This document shows positions 18,864 through 27,620 of a DNA stretch of 62,125 nucleotides, piece by piece. Location: positions 1 through 62,125 of the forward strand of contig PBNL01000017.1 of the NCBI GenBank assembly GCA_002723115.1, given 5' to 3'. This stretch comes from Methanobacteriota archaeon (GTDB lineage Bacteria; Bacteroidota; Bacteroidia; Flavobacteriales_D; Sanyastnellaceae). The notes below the pieces were generated by a model. It saw nothing but the letters and a program-made list of their open reading frames with translations. It did not search any database and was not told where the DNA came from. The translations under genes were made by a program, and so were the position numbers. How positions within the stretch are numbered: the first letter of the stretch is position 1; each line of letters starts with the position of its first letter.

Positions 18864-19472
18864 TTATTTAGTTGCTTCTGCGTAACGCTCAGCAATAGAA
18901 GCCCAATCAACTACATTAAAGAATGCAGCGATGTAATCTGGACGACGGTTTTGGTAGTTCAGGTAGTAAGCGTGTTCCCAAACATCAATTCCCATGATTG
19001 GGGCGCAACCACATCCTTGACCAGGCATTAGCGGGTTGTCTTGGTTTGCTGTAGAGCATACACAAAGCTTACCTCCTTCGCATACGCAAAGCCAAGCCCA
19101 ACCAGAACCGAACCTAGTGGCAGCTGCTTTAGAGAATTCGTCTTTAAAAGCTTCATAGCTTCCAAAGTCTCTATCGATAGCAGTACCAAGGTCGCCAGTT
19201 GGCTGACCACCTCCATTAGGAGACATTGAGTTCCAGAAAAGGTTATGGTTGAAGTATCCGCCTCCGTTATTACGGATTGCATTGTTATCAGTGTGACTAA
19301 CTAGTAGATTCTCAATACAAGAATCAGCTAAATCAGTTCCTTCGATTGCAGCGTTAAGTTTCGCTGTGTATCCAGCATGGTGTTTTCCATGATGAATTTC
19401 CATAGTGCGTGCATCGATATGAGGCTCTAAAGCATCGTACGCATATGGTAATTGTGGTAATTCAAAAGCCAT
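18864..19472 (-). CDS. sodB: Superoxide dismutase (Fe/Mn family)
   Basis: This 202-residue enzyme dismutates superoxide. The four metal ligands are His27, His76 (GYFNHNLFW), Asp163 and His167 ([18 protein letters not shown]). It carries three Cys-x-Cys pairs: Cys129/131, Cys137/139 and Cys154/156. Bacteroidota SODs often have one cysteine at some of these spots, but the doubled set is unusual. Fe versus Mn cannot be settled from this. It starts 12 nt after ctpA. Confidence 0.95.
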   Translation of the reverse strand: MAFELPQLPYAYDALEPHIDARTMEIHHGKHHAGYTAKLNAAIEGTDLADSCIENLLVSHTDNNAIRNNGGGYFNHNLFWNSMSPNGGGQPTGDLGTAIDRDFGSYEAFKDEFSKAAATRFGSGWAWLCVCEGGKLCVCSTANQDNPLMPGQGCGCAPIMGIDVWEHAYYLNYQNRRPDYIAAFFNVVDWASIAERYAEATK

Positions 19473-19484
19473 TGGGCAAGAGAT

Positions 19485-21113
19485 TTAATTGTCAGATAAA
19501 CTAGGAGACAAATATAAAACGCCTTCACGTTGAGTGAACCACTGATCTTCTAACATTTCATAAATGGTAGTTTTAATGTATTCGTCATCTTCAATTGTTG
19601 CTTTGTAGAATTCATCTTCACCGAAAAGGTTACGAGCAACTTGTGCTAAGAAGCGTTTTTCAATCATTCTGGATTCTTCTTCATCACAATCAGCAACAAA
19701 ACCAGTCAATTCCTTATACTCCTTAAACATTTCTGCAAGCCCACCTTCTACTGGATCATTCCACTCATCACTATTTTCTAAATCCAAATATCCTTTTAAT
19801 TCATTAAGATTAGATCTATGCTTGTCTACCCAATTAAAGGCTCCATCTCTTAATGCACCAGACCAAACTAATTCTGCCAACACCCTACTAACCTTGGTTG
19901 TATCAAGTGGAATAAAAACGTCTGGAGTAATTCCTCCGCCCCCATAAACTGTTCGGCCTAACAGAGTTTGAAACTCTAGCGAATCAGTATGAGATATACT
20001 ATCTGCATGAAATAATTCTCCAGATTCTACTCTAGTTGAATGATCAGAAGAATAATCTATGTTATCACCATAAGGTTTTTGAATTGGTCGACCACTTGGT
20101 GTATAAAATCTTGCAACAGTTAATCGCAACGCTCCATCAATCGCAACTTCAAATTCCTCTTGCACTAGGCCTTTGCCAAATGATCTTCTGCCAATAATTA
20201 ATCCCCTATCATTATCCTGAAGTGCTCCCGCAAAAATCTCACTTGCTGAAGCTGAACTTTCATCTATAAGCACGGCTATAGGCATACTTGCAAAAACACC
20301 ATCATATTGGCTTCTATATACTTGCTTGGGTGACGATTTCCCCTCAGTATATACAATATCTAAATCTTTTAGGAGAAAAAGATCTAGCATCTCAGTGGCC
20401 GCTTTCAAATAGCCACCACCATTTCCTCTTAAATCAATTACAACTTTAGTGATTCCATTTGCTACTAGATCATCCATTGCTTGGGCAAACTCAAGAGCAG
20501 TAGTTGCAGCAAATCTTATGACTTTTACATAGCCTATTTCTTCTGTCAACTTAAACGAAGCGACAACACTATTAATTGGAATCCTAGCTCGGGTAATTGT
20601 AACATCGTACTTATCCCCATTACTTCTCTGTAATCCTAATTCTACCTTTGTTCCGCCCTCACCTTTCAATAGCTTCATTACCCTACTATTTGAAAGATCT
20701 GTTCCAGATATGTCTTCACCATCAACTTTTAGAATTCTATCTCCTGCTCTAATTCCTGCACTTTCAGAAGGACCGCCAGGCAACGCTGTCACTACCATTA
20801 GAGTATCATCACTAACCAAAAACTCCACACCTATACCTTCGAACCCTCCCTCCATAGGCTCAGACATAGCCTTTATTTCTGCTGGGGTCAAGTAAAGTGA
20901 ATGAGGGTCTAGCTCAGCTACTATAGCTTCGACTGCTATTTCTTCAAGTGCAGATCTATCAATTGTGTCGACGTAGAGATATTCGATTTGGTCTAAAACT
21001 GAATTTAGACGAGTACTAAAATGAGGGAGATTTACTTCTGACTCGTACAAACCCTTTCCTAGGAAAATTCCTAAGACAAGCATAAAACCTAATAATAAGG
21101 GACTGTTTTTCAT
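19485..21113 (-). CDS. ctpA: C-terminal processing peptidase, S41 family
   Basis: This 542-residue protease has an N-terminal membrane anchor or signal (residues about 4-22), a PDZ domain (about 85-170) and the S41 catalytic domain. DESSASASEIFAGAL holds the nucleophilic serine and GRRSFGKGLVQEE the general-base lysine. Such enzymes trim or degrade periplasmic proteins. The C-terminal extension of about 130 residues is acidic and helical. It follows the dCMP deaminase stop by one base. Confidence 0.93.
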   Translation of the reverse strand: MKNSPLLLGFMLVLGIFLGKGLYESEVNLPHFSTRLNSVLDQIEYLYVDTIDRSALEEIAVEAIVAELDPHSLYLTPAEIKAMSEPMEGGFEGIGVEFLVSDDTLMVVTALPGGPSESAGIRAGDRILKVDGEDISGTDLSNSRVMKLLKGEGGTKVELGLQRSNGDKYDVTITRARIPINSVVASFKLTEEIGYVKVIRFAATTALEFAQAMDDLVANGITKVVIDLRGNGGGYLKAATEMLDLFLLKDLDIVYTEGKSSPKQVYRSQYDGVFASMPIAVLIDESSASASEIFAGALQDNDRGLIIGRRSFGKGLVQEEFEVAIDGALRLTVARFYTPSGRPIQKPYGDNIDYSSDHSTRVESGELFHADSISHTDSLEFQTLLGRTVYGGGGITPDVFIPLDTTKVSRVLAELVWSGALRDGAFNWVDKHRSNLNELKGYLDLENSDEWNDPVEGGLAEMFKEYKELTGFVADCDEEESRMIEKRFLAQVARNLFGEDEFYKATIEDDEYIKTTIYEMLEDQWFTQREGVLYLSPSLSDN

Positions 21114-21114
21114 C

Positions 21115-21543
21115 TTAAATACTTATCTGTTCAACTTCAACGTTGGCAGATCTAAGAAATTCCAAACCACTTGTGTCCTTGTACTCGTCTTTATATACAA
21201 CTCTAACAATTCCAGCTTGATGAATGAGTTTAGAGCAGTCACGGCAAGGAGAGAGAGTTATGTAGAGTGTAGCTCCTTCAGCACTGTTATTGCTTCGTGC
21301 GAGTTTTAGGATTGCGTTTGCTTCTGCATGGAGAACGTACCAGTGAGTTTGGCCTTCTTCGTTTTCGCAGCAGTTATCAAATCCAGATGGAGTTCCATTA
21401 TAACCATCAGCAATGATCATCCCGTCTTTTACGATGATTGCACCTACTTGCTTTCTATCACAATGAGAAAGTCCACTCCACTCGGCAGCCATCTTGATAT
21501 AAGCGCTATCGTATCTCTGCTTCTTAATCTGATCCTTTGTCAT
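21115..21543 (-). CDS. comEB: dCMP deaminase (ComEB type)
   Basis: This zinc enzyme deaminates dCMP to dUMP for thymidylate synthesis. Zinc-site motifs are HAEANAI (His and catalytic Glu) and SPCRDC. I place the start at the ATG at 21543 (MTKDQIKKQRYDSAY), giving 142 residues as in relatives. The open frame continues to an ATG at 21594, but that extension overlaps the divergent promoter of the adenosyltransferase gene. Confidence 0.92.
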   Translation of the reverse strand: MTKDQIKKQRYDSAYIKMAAEWSGLSHCDRKQVGAIIVKDGMIIADGYNGTPSGFDNCCENEEGQTHWYVLHAEANAILKLARSNNSAEGATLYITLSPCRDCSKLIHQAGIVRVVYKDEYKDTSGLEFLRSANVEVEQISI

Positions 21544-21582
21544 TTTAACTCTTAATAGCCTGCAAGATAAACCCGCAAGTCG

Positions 21583-21590
21583 TAGTTTCG
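21583..21590 (+). promoter_or_regulatory. -7 promoter box TAGTTTCG for the adenosyltransferase gene
   Basis: Seven of eight matches to TAnnTTTG, 4 nt before the ATG at 21595. A leaderless transcript is predicted. Confidence 0.5.
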
Positions 21591-21594
21591 TCAT

Positions 21595-22146
21595 ATGCGT
21601 ATTTACACTAGAACAGGTGATGATGGAACTACTGGATTGTTCGGTGGCTCAAGAGTACCTAAAGACGACCTACGTATAGAATCATATGGAACTGTTGATG
21701 AATTGAATTCATTGATTGGTAGGTTATTAGAACATACTGAGATGAAGGCTCATTTGGAATTTTTCAGAGCAATTCAATCTGATCTCTTTACAATTGGATC
21801 TCATTTGGCCACTGTTGATGAAAAAATGAAGGCCAAACTTCCCGTTTTAAACCCTTCAGCCATCGAAAACTTCGAAAAATGGATGGATGAGGCTAATGAA
21901 AAAACACCACAATTGAGAAATTTCCTTCTTCCTGGCGGCCATCCTTCAGTTGCTGACGCACATGTTGCGCGATCTGTTTGCAGAAGAGCTGAAAGACGTG
22001 TTGTCGCTCTATCACGTGTAGAATCTATAGATTCAGAGATTGTAAAGTATTTGAACAGGCTTTCAGACCTTCTTTTCACAACCGCTAGATTGCTTTCTCA
22101 TATCAGCGGAACAGATGAAATTGAATGGAGGGTTGCAAATGATTGA
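21595..22146 (+). CDS. ATP:cob(I)alamin adenosyltransferase, PduO type
   Basis: This 183-residue enzyme makes adenosylcobalamin. The N-terminal ATP-binding stretch RIYTRTGDDGTTGLFGG, the motif SYGTVDELNSLIG and the C-terminal SVCRRAERRV are diagnostic of the PduO type. Adenosylcobalamin is the cofactor of methylmalonyl-CoA mutase, which fits the mce gene at 10168-10560. The DUF2795 gene follows, probably from its own promoter at 22155-22162. Confidence 0.94.
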   Translation: MRIYTRTGDDGTTGLFGGSRVPKDDLRIESYGTVDELNSLIGRLLEHTEMKAHLEFFRAIQSDLFTIGSHLATVDEKMKAKLPVLNPSAIENFEKWMDEANEKTPQLRNFLLPGGHPSVADAHVARSVCRRAERRVVALSRVESIDSEIVKYLNRLSDLLFTTARLLSHISGTDEIEWRVAND

Positions 22147-22154
22147 GATTCTAT

Positions 22155-22162
22155 TATTTTTG
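22155..22162 (+). promoter_or_regulatory. -7 promoter box TATTTTTG for the DUF2795 gene
   Basis: Exact TAnnTTTG match. A start near 22168 would give a leader of about 22 nt before the GTG at 22191 and argues against translation from the in-frame ATG at 22143. Confidence 0.5.
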
Positions 22163-22190
22163 CCGGCATAAACCTAGTAATCTTAATACC

Positions 22191-22412
22191 GTGTACTGGA
22201 CTCTAGAATTAGCCTCATATCTCGAAGATGCACCATGGCCAGCATCAAAAGACGAGCTTATCGACTACGCAATGCGTACTGGTGCTCCACTTGAAGTTGT
22301 AGAAAATCTTCAGCAACTGCAGAACGATAACGAGAATTATGAAACGATTGAGGATATTTGGCCAGATTATCCTTCTAAAGAAGACTTCTTCTTTAATGAA
22401 GACGAATACTAG
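22191..22412 (+). CDS. DUF2795 family protein
   Basis: This acidic 73-residue protein reads MYWTLELASYLEDAPWPA from the GTG at 22191, which matches Bacteroidota DUF2795 proteins closely. The open frame extends back to 22143 but that part is not conserved. It ends in the typical PSKEDFFFNEDEY. The function is unknown. Its TAG stop shares a CTAG palindrome with the convergent lysC stop. Confidence 0.85.
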   Translation: MYWTLELASYLEDAPWPASKDELIDYAMRTGAPLEVVENLQQLQNDNENYETIEDIWPDYPSKEDFFFNEDEY

Positions 22413-23665
22413 TTTGCATCTAGTAACCTTCTAACTGTAGGGGTATTTACCTGCTCCATTATAACTTTTCTTCCTGCTGATAGTTTAGAAATCAGCTCAC
22501 TTGATCCGTGTCTTACTGTCAAAAGTTCGAGGTCATTTTTATGTGAGGTTATAAAACCCTCTCCCAAAGAGTTTAAAAACTTTTCTTGTTTAACGGAGTC
22601 TGTATCATAGACCAAATTAAACTGCACTGCAGAATTCTGCATCATCCTAACGTGAATTCCTGCATCAGCTAGTGCGCCAAAAACTGACTCCAAGTGATCC
22701 TCTCCAACAAAGCTGTGATCTGAAGGGCCAATTGACATACAGGTAATGTTTGGGCGACTGATGTACATGGGGGTATTAATCTCAAGTTCTGGATAATTCC
22801 CAATGCATGTACTTGGTCCATTTGGAAAGATAAAACTCTTTACGAAAAGTGGGATGTTCCTGTTCTGAAGCGGCTTAACAGTTCTGGGGTGAATTACACT
22901 AGCTCCATAATAACTTAGTTCTAAAGCTTCATGATAATCTAGTCTTTCAACTGTTACTGTGTCTTCAAAAATCCTTGGGTCTGCATTGTGCATCCCTTGA
23001 ACGTCCTTCCAAATGCTTACGTCAACCGCATCAGCAGCACAAGCTAAAAGAGCTGCGCTATAATCTGACCCTTCACGTCCAAGAGTTGATGTAGAACCAT
23101 CAGGTGCTTCGCCAATGAATCCTTGAGTTACTACTATTTGATGTGAATTAAGGAGATCCATCAGTTCAGCACCATTACTTTTCATCGTGCTTTCGTCAAC
23201 TCTTGCCGACTTGTGTCTTAAGTCCGTTTTAATTGTCTTTCGAACATCCCACCAACAAGCATTGTAGCCTTTAATCTTTAGAAATTCAGCTAGAATTCTT
23301 GTGCTAGCTAATTCCCCAAGCGCAACTGTTGCATCGTATCTAGCGTATGAATCCTCAATGTGATTCTGTAAAGTAAAAAGAGACCAAATCTCATCTGAAA
23401 ATTCTGCCCCCAATTCAAGTGAATTTGCAACAGCAATATGAGATGCCGCAATCTTTTCTAACTCTAATCTAGCCTTATCATCATTTTCTTCAGCCCAAAC
23501 CTTTTCTAACGCATTCGTCGTCTTTCCCATAGCACTAACAACTATGATGCAGGGATTGCCGTCGGTTTGGGTTTGCAAAATATCCGCAATATTTCTGACA
23601 GCTTGGGCATTTTTTACAGATGCCCCACCAAACTTGTGAATTGAAATATTCATTTGACTTTTCAC
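22409..23665 (-). CDS. lysC: Aspartate kinase
   Basis: The enzyme phosphorylates aspartate, the first step to lysine, threonine and methionine. The kinase domain begins IHKFGGASVKNAQAV and includes GREGSDYSAALLA. A C-terminal regulatory ACT region (about residues 300-415) includes the IHVRMMQNSAVQFNLVY strand. It is monofunctional. Two starts are possible: the GTG at 23665, 4 nt after a -7-like box, or the ATG at 23653 (MNISIHKFGG), which matches relatives better. Confidence 0.93.
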   Translation of the reverse strand: MKSQMNISIHKFGGASVKNAQAVRNIADILQTQTDGNPCIIVVSAMGKTTNALEKVWAEENDDKARLELEKIAASHIAVANSLELGAEFSDEIWSLFTLQNHIEDSYARYDATVALGELASTRILAEFLKIKGYNACWWDVRKTIKTDLRHKSARVDESTMKSNGAELMDLLNSHQIVVTQGFIGEAPDGSTSTLGREGSDYSAALLACAADAVDVSIWKDVQGMHNADPRIFEDTVTVERLDYHEALELSYYGASVIHPRTVKPLQNRNIPLFVKSFIFPNGPSTCIGNYPELEINTPMYISRPNITCMSIGPSDHSFVGEDHLESVFGALADAGIHVRMMQNSAVQFNLVYDTDSVKQEKFLNSLGEGFITSHKNDLELLTVRHGSSELISKLSAGRKVIMEQVNTPTVRRLLDAN

Positions 23666-23669
23666 TCTG

Positions 23670-23677
23670 CTAAGTTA
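23670..23677 (-). promoter_or_regulatory. Possible -7 box TAACTTAG for lysC
   Basis: Seven of eight matches to TAnnTTTG on the reverse strand, 4 nt before the GTG at 23665. It supports a leaderless GTG start. Confidence 0.4.
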
Positions 23678-23681
23678 ACCT

Positions 23682-23689
23682 TACTTTTC
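23682..23689 (+). promoter_or_regulatory. Possible -7 box TACTTTTC for cvpA
   Basis: Seven of eight matches to TAnnTTTG, 4 nt before the ATG at 23694. With the lysC box at 23670-23677 it fills a 28 bp divergent gap. Confidence 0.4.
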
Positions 23690-23693
23690 CCCT

Positions 23694-24293
23694 ATGGAAT
23701 CATTACCCCTACCTATTGCAGATATTATTGTTCTAATATTTCTATTGACCGGTGCTTTTACAGGATTTAAAAAGGGATTTGTAGTTAGTATCACTTCGTG
23801 TATTGCAATTATTGCGGGCGCATTAGGGGCTTATCTTTTTTCAGATTTAATGGGTGAATGGTTGAGTTTACACTTGAACTGGTCTTCAGGCCAAATCTCA
23901 GTTGCATCCTTCGCTTTAACATTCCTATTTGTTATAGCCTTAGTTCACTTACTTGCGAAGGCTCTTGAGAAGTTCCTAAAAATGGTCTCTTTAGGATTGG
24001 TGAATAAGTTGGCAGGAGCATTGTTTGGCTCGTTAAAAAACGCCCTTCTTCTCTCTTTCATTATTTATGGGCTAAGTGGTTTTGAGTCTTTACTCCCAGA
24101 TGATCTAGGAGAAAATTGTACCGTTTACCCTTGTGTTGAATCTTTAGCTCCTGCAGTCTTGCCTTACTTAGAAGATTATAAAGACAAGTCCAAACTAGAA
24201 GAAGTTGGCGATAATATCGAAGACAAAATAGATGGCGTGAGCGACAAAATTGAAGATAAGATCAAGGATCTAGGCTCCAAATTCGAGAAATAA
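23694..24293 (+). CDS. cvpA: CvpA family membrane protein
   Basis: This 199-residue protein has four hydrophobic segments in the first 125 residues and the CvpA-type start IADIIVLIFLLTGAFTGFKKGF. The family is linked to colicin V production and envelope stress, but its exact role is unclear. The C-terminal 35 residues are a charged repeat (DNIEDKIDGVSDKIEDKIKD), probably a short coiled coil. The last 24 bp overlap the convergent fusion gene. Confidence 0.87.
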   Translation: MESLPLPIADIIVLIFLLTGAFTGFKKGFVVSITSCIAIIAGALGAYLFSDLMGEWLSLHLNWSSGQISVASFALTFLFVIALVHLLAKALEKFLKMVSLGLVNKLAGALFGSLKNALLLSFIIYGLSGFESLLPDDLGENCTVYPCVESLAPAVLPYLEDYKDKSKLEEVGDNIEDKIDGVSDKIEDKIKDLGSKFEK

Positions 24294-26819
24294 AGCCCCC
24301 ACCTTTTCTTTCAATGACTTTCTTACTTCAGAGTAATCTTCGCCTTCCATTAATACGTGATTCACGCTGGCGTAGAATTTAATTTTGGGCTCTGTGCCAG
24401 AAGGTCTTACAGTAATTCTTGATCCTTTTTCTGTTATGAATTGAAGGACGTTTGACTTAGGGAAATCTGGCTGAGATCCGTTATTGAAGTCCCTTATTTC
24501 TACAACCTTTTCACCGCAAATTTCAGTGGGTGAGTTATTGCGGTAGTTCGCCATCATTTTTGTGATTTGGGCTGCTCCATCTCTCCCCTCTTTTACAACA
24601 GAAACCAAACCCTCTTGATACACACCATACTTTCTATGAATAGACTCCAATTTCTTCAACATACTCGATCCGTCAAGCTTCAATTCGTGAGCCATCTCAG
24701 CTAAAACACAACAAGCACTCACTCCATCTTTATCCATAGCGGAATGACCAATCAAATATCCATAACTCTCTTCTCCACCAACCACATAAGTTCTGTCGTC
24801 CTCAATAATTGCTGCTGCAATGTTTTTGAATCCAGTAAGTGTTTCTCTGTAGCCAACGTTAAAGTGGTGAGCTATTTTTTGGATTAGTGGCGTCGTTACA
24901 ACCGTCGAAGCAATAAAGTTATTCTCATCGAAGGAAGTCCCATTATCTGTGCCGTTTTCAAGAACGTATTCGCAGAGCAAAGCGCCAGTTTCATTCCCGT
25001 TAAGAAGAACCATATTCTCTTTACAAGGGACTGCAATACCCACCCTATCAGCATCAGGGTCAGTGCCCATTACGATATCTGCTCCTATTTCCTGTCCTAG
25101 CGAAATTGCTTCTGAAAGGGCCTCTGCTTCCTCAGGGTTTGGGCTTTTAACTGTAGGGAAATTTCCATCTGGAATTGCTTGTGAAGCAACTTCGTGAACG
25201 TTTTTAAAACCAAACTCCTTCAGTGCAACAGGAACACTTTTCGCGCCTGTCCCATGAAGACCTGTATAAACAATACAGACATCTGAACCTTCATTAATAA
25301 GACTTTTAGACCTCCTCAATTCCAACACCTTTTTCCTATACGCCTCATCCAATTCTGGACCTAATTCTGTAATCTTATCATCACTGAATTTTACCTCATT
25401 AAGCGACTTAATTTTTCTAACTTCATTAATTATACCCTGGTCGTGTGGAGCTGTGATTTGGGCTCCGTCTCCGTAGTAAACTTTATATCCATTGTATTCT
25501 GGAGGGTTGTGGCTCGCTGTAATTACTATCCCCGCTGCGCAACCCAAATGCTTCACAGTAAATGACAACTGTGGCGTGGGTCTCAATTCTGAGTATATAA
25601 GTGCTTCTATTCCATTTCCAGACAGCACCTCTGCTGTTACTCTAGAAAGTTCAGGACTCTGTAATCTTGAGTCATAGGCTATAGCAACGCTCATGTTTTT
25701 GCCTCCCACTTCAGTTTTAAGATAATTACAGAGACCTTGTGTGGCTTGGGCTATAGTTGCCCTATTTATCCTGTTTGTGCCTGGACCACATTTTCCCCTC
25801 ATTCCTCCAGTTCCAAACTCCAAATCCTGATAAAAGGCATCTATCAGTTTTTCTCTATTCCCATTTTCAATCCATGCTCTTACTAAACTTCTTGTTTCAG
25901 AATCAAATGGTTCCTTAGTCCATATCTCAGCCTTATCAATAACATCAGTCCAAAGCTTCATTTCGTCAACACATTCGGCAAGTGATTCAGTCCAATGCCT
26001 TTGCTTCAAGCGTAAAGCATTAGAAAAAGCCCCGCCTTCTAAGTGCGAAAATGCAGGTCTCTCAGCATCAGTTGGATATTGATCCGTCGAAATCTCCTCC
26101 AACTTGGGCGACAACCCATGCATCTTAAAAATATCGCGCGCAAAACCAAACCAACTCACAACCCCTCTTTCGCTAAAGTGATAAACCCCTGACGACAATT
26201 CAGACTTAACTAAAGCCCTCAATGCCCTTGCGAGCGATCCCGCCCAAGTTGGCGTTCCGTATTGATCCCCCACTACCCTAACAACCCCACTTTCAGCTAG
26301 CCTCAACATCGTCCTGTAAAAGTTCCTCCCCTCATTATCGTACAACCACCCAGTCCGGACAACATAACACGGCACCTCTCCCATTGCGTCCAAAACAGCG
26401 ACCTCACCAGCATACTTAGTCCTTCCATAAACTCCAATTGGCGCTACTGGATCCGAAGAATTATACGGCTCATCTTCCGTACCCCCGTTTTTGCCAGAAA
26501 ACACATAGTCAGTACTTATGTGTACAAGTTTAACATCAGCATTAGCGCAGCCTTCAGCCAATTTCCTCGCTCCATCAACATTTATAGCATGCGCTAACGA
26601 CTCCTCAGATTCAGCACTATCTACAGCCGTGTATGCTGCAGTATTAATGACAACATCTGGGGCTTCTACTTTTAGAATCTCATCAATTTTAGATGAATCA
26701 GTAATATCCAGTTCCTCCTTGCCCAATCCCTTCCAATCTATCTCCTCATCAGAAGCGAACATTCTCAAGATGCAGCTTCCCAATTGCCCATTGGCTCCAG
26801 TAACAATTACTTTAATCAC
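24270..26819 (-). CDS. Fusion: dTDP-4-dehydrorhamnose reductase + phosphoglucomutase/phosphomannomutase
   Basis: One 849-residue frame carries two complete enzymes. Residues 1 to about 288 are RmlD: TGANGQLG (7-14), ISTDYVFSG, and catalytic Tyr131/Lys135 in VYGRTKYAGE. From about residue 295 a PGM of the alpha-D-phosphohexomutase family follows: DLEFGTGGMRG, phosphoserine Ser436 in TASHNP, metal loop GTDPDADRVG and C-terminal RPSGTEPKIKFY. No stop lies at the junction (about 25950). Both acts belong to nucleotide-sugar metabolism. The GTG start is 4 nt after a -7-like box. Confidence 0.9.
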   Translation of the reverse strand: MIKVIVTGANGQLGSCILRMFASDEEIDWKGLGKEELDITDSSKIDEILKVEAPDVVINTAAYTAVDSAESEESLAHAINVDGARKLAEGCANADVKLVHISTDYVFSGKNGGTEDEPYNSSDPVAPIGVYGRTKYAGEVAVLDAMGEVPCYVVRTGWLYDNEGRNFYRTMLRLAESGVVRVVGDQYGTPTWAGSLARALRALVKSELSSGVYHFSERGVVSWFGFARDIFKMHGLSPKLEEISTDQYPTDAERPAFSHLEGGAFSNALRLKQRHWTESLAECVDEMKLWTDVIDKAEIWTKEPFDSETRSLVRAWIENGNREKLIDAFYQDLEFGTGGMRGKCGPGTNRINRATIAQATQGLCNYLKTEVGGKNMSVAIAYDSRLQSPELSRVTAEVLSGNGIEALIYSELRPTPQLSFTVKHLGCAAGIVITASHNPPEYNGYKVYYGDGAQITAPHDQGIINEVRKIKSLNEVKFSDDKITELGPELDEAYRKKVLELRRSKSLINEGSDVCIVYTGLHGTGAKSVPVALKEFGFKNVHEVASQAIPDGNFPTVKSPNPEEAEALSEAISLGQEIGADIVMGTDPDADRVGIAVPCKENMVLLNGNETGALLCEYVLENGTDNGTSFDENNFIASTVVTTPLIQKIAHHFNVGYRETLTGFKNIAAAIIEDDRTYVVGGEESYGYLIGHSAMDKDGVSACCVLAEMAHELKLDGSSMLKKLESIHRKYGVYQEGLVSVVKEGRDGAAQITKMMANYRNNSPTEICGEKVVEIRDFNNGSQPDFPKSNVLQFITEKGSRITVRPSGTEPKIKFYASVNHVLMEGEDYSEVRKSLKEKVGALFLEFGA

Positions 26820-26823
26820 CCTA

Positions 26824-26831
26824 CGAAATTA
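26824..26831 (-). promoter_or_regulatory. -7 promoter box TAATTTCG for the rmlD-pgm fusion
   Basis: Seven of eight matches to TAnnTTTG on the reverse strand, 4 nt before the GTG at 26819. Confidence 0.45.
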
Positions 26832-26876
26832 CAGTTTGGCACGTAACTTGCTTCAGCTGTACCGAATAATATAACG

Positions 26877-27620
26877 ATGTTTAAGAAATCACTAACACTC
26901 TTTTTCCTGATGGGTTTGGGCTTAATTACTACAGCTCAGACTGATGTAGACACGCTGAAGAATACTCGAAATGACGTAGCTCCGCCAAAGGCTATCGTCA
27001 ATCAGCCCAAACAAAATGTAAACTATTGGTTTATTGCTGGATTAAGTACTGTTTCAGAGGTATATAATGAAGAGGAAATAGAGGGACTACTTGGTTTTCC
27101 TGATATCGGTTTTGATTTGTACTTCAGTAGAAAAAGACCTGGCAGAGTGATCGAAAGAGGATTGAGTATTGGATGGCAACCTATTGGGACTATTGATACT
27201 TTAGTCGCTATAGATTCAATGCCTACAGCTCATAGTCTTAGGTCTTTAAACCAAATGATTCATCTACACTACACTCCAAGGATTACCATTTTCAGAAATG
27301 CTAAAGTTCCTATCTATGCTGAAGGAATAGTAGGAATTAAAGCTGCAGCATTGACATACCAAGTTTTAGATGAGAACAATGCAGTGCTACATCAGGATGT
27401 AGAGAAGTTCATTCCTACGTGGAATTTGGGTTATGCTGCTGGCGCAAGATTTAAAATGACTGACCACATGTATATCGATATTAGATATGCAAGAGTAACT
27501 ACAGGTTTCCTTGAGAAAATTGATGATGTGGAATTAGTAGACAACCAGCTTTCGTATTCAACTTCAATTTGGGAAGCTCCTGTTGGATATTTAAGAATAG
27601 GTTTACAAGCTTATTATTAA
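26877..27620 (+). CDS. Hypothetical exported outer-membrane-like protein
   Basis: I do not recognise a family. Residues 1-21 form a signal peptide ending ITTAQ. The remaining 225 residues have alternating polar/aromatic strands typical of small Bacteroidota beta barrels and end in LRIGLQAYY, a plausible last barrel strand with terminal aromatics. It is divergent from the rmlD-pgm gene. Its TAA shares a TTAA palindrome with the stop of the convergent permease gene. Confidence 0.65.
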   Translation: MFKKSLTLFFLMGLGLITTAQTDVDTLKNTRNDVAPPKAIVNQPKQNVNYWFIAGLSTVSEVYNEEEIEGLLGFPDIGFDLYFSRKRPGRVIERGLSIGWQPIGTIDTLVAIDSMPTAHSLRSLNQMIHLHYTPRITIFRNAKVPIYAEGIVGIKAAALTYQVLDENNAVLHQDVEKFIPTWNLGYAAGARFKMTDHMYIDIRYARVTTGFLEKIDDVELVDNQLSYSTSIWEAPVGYLRIGLQAYY

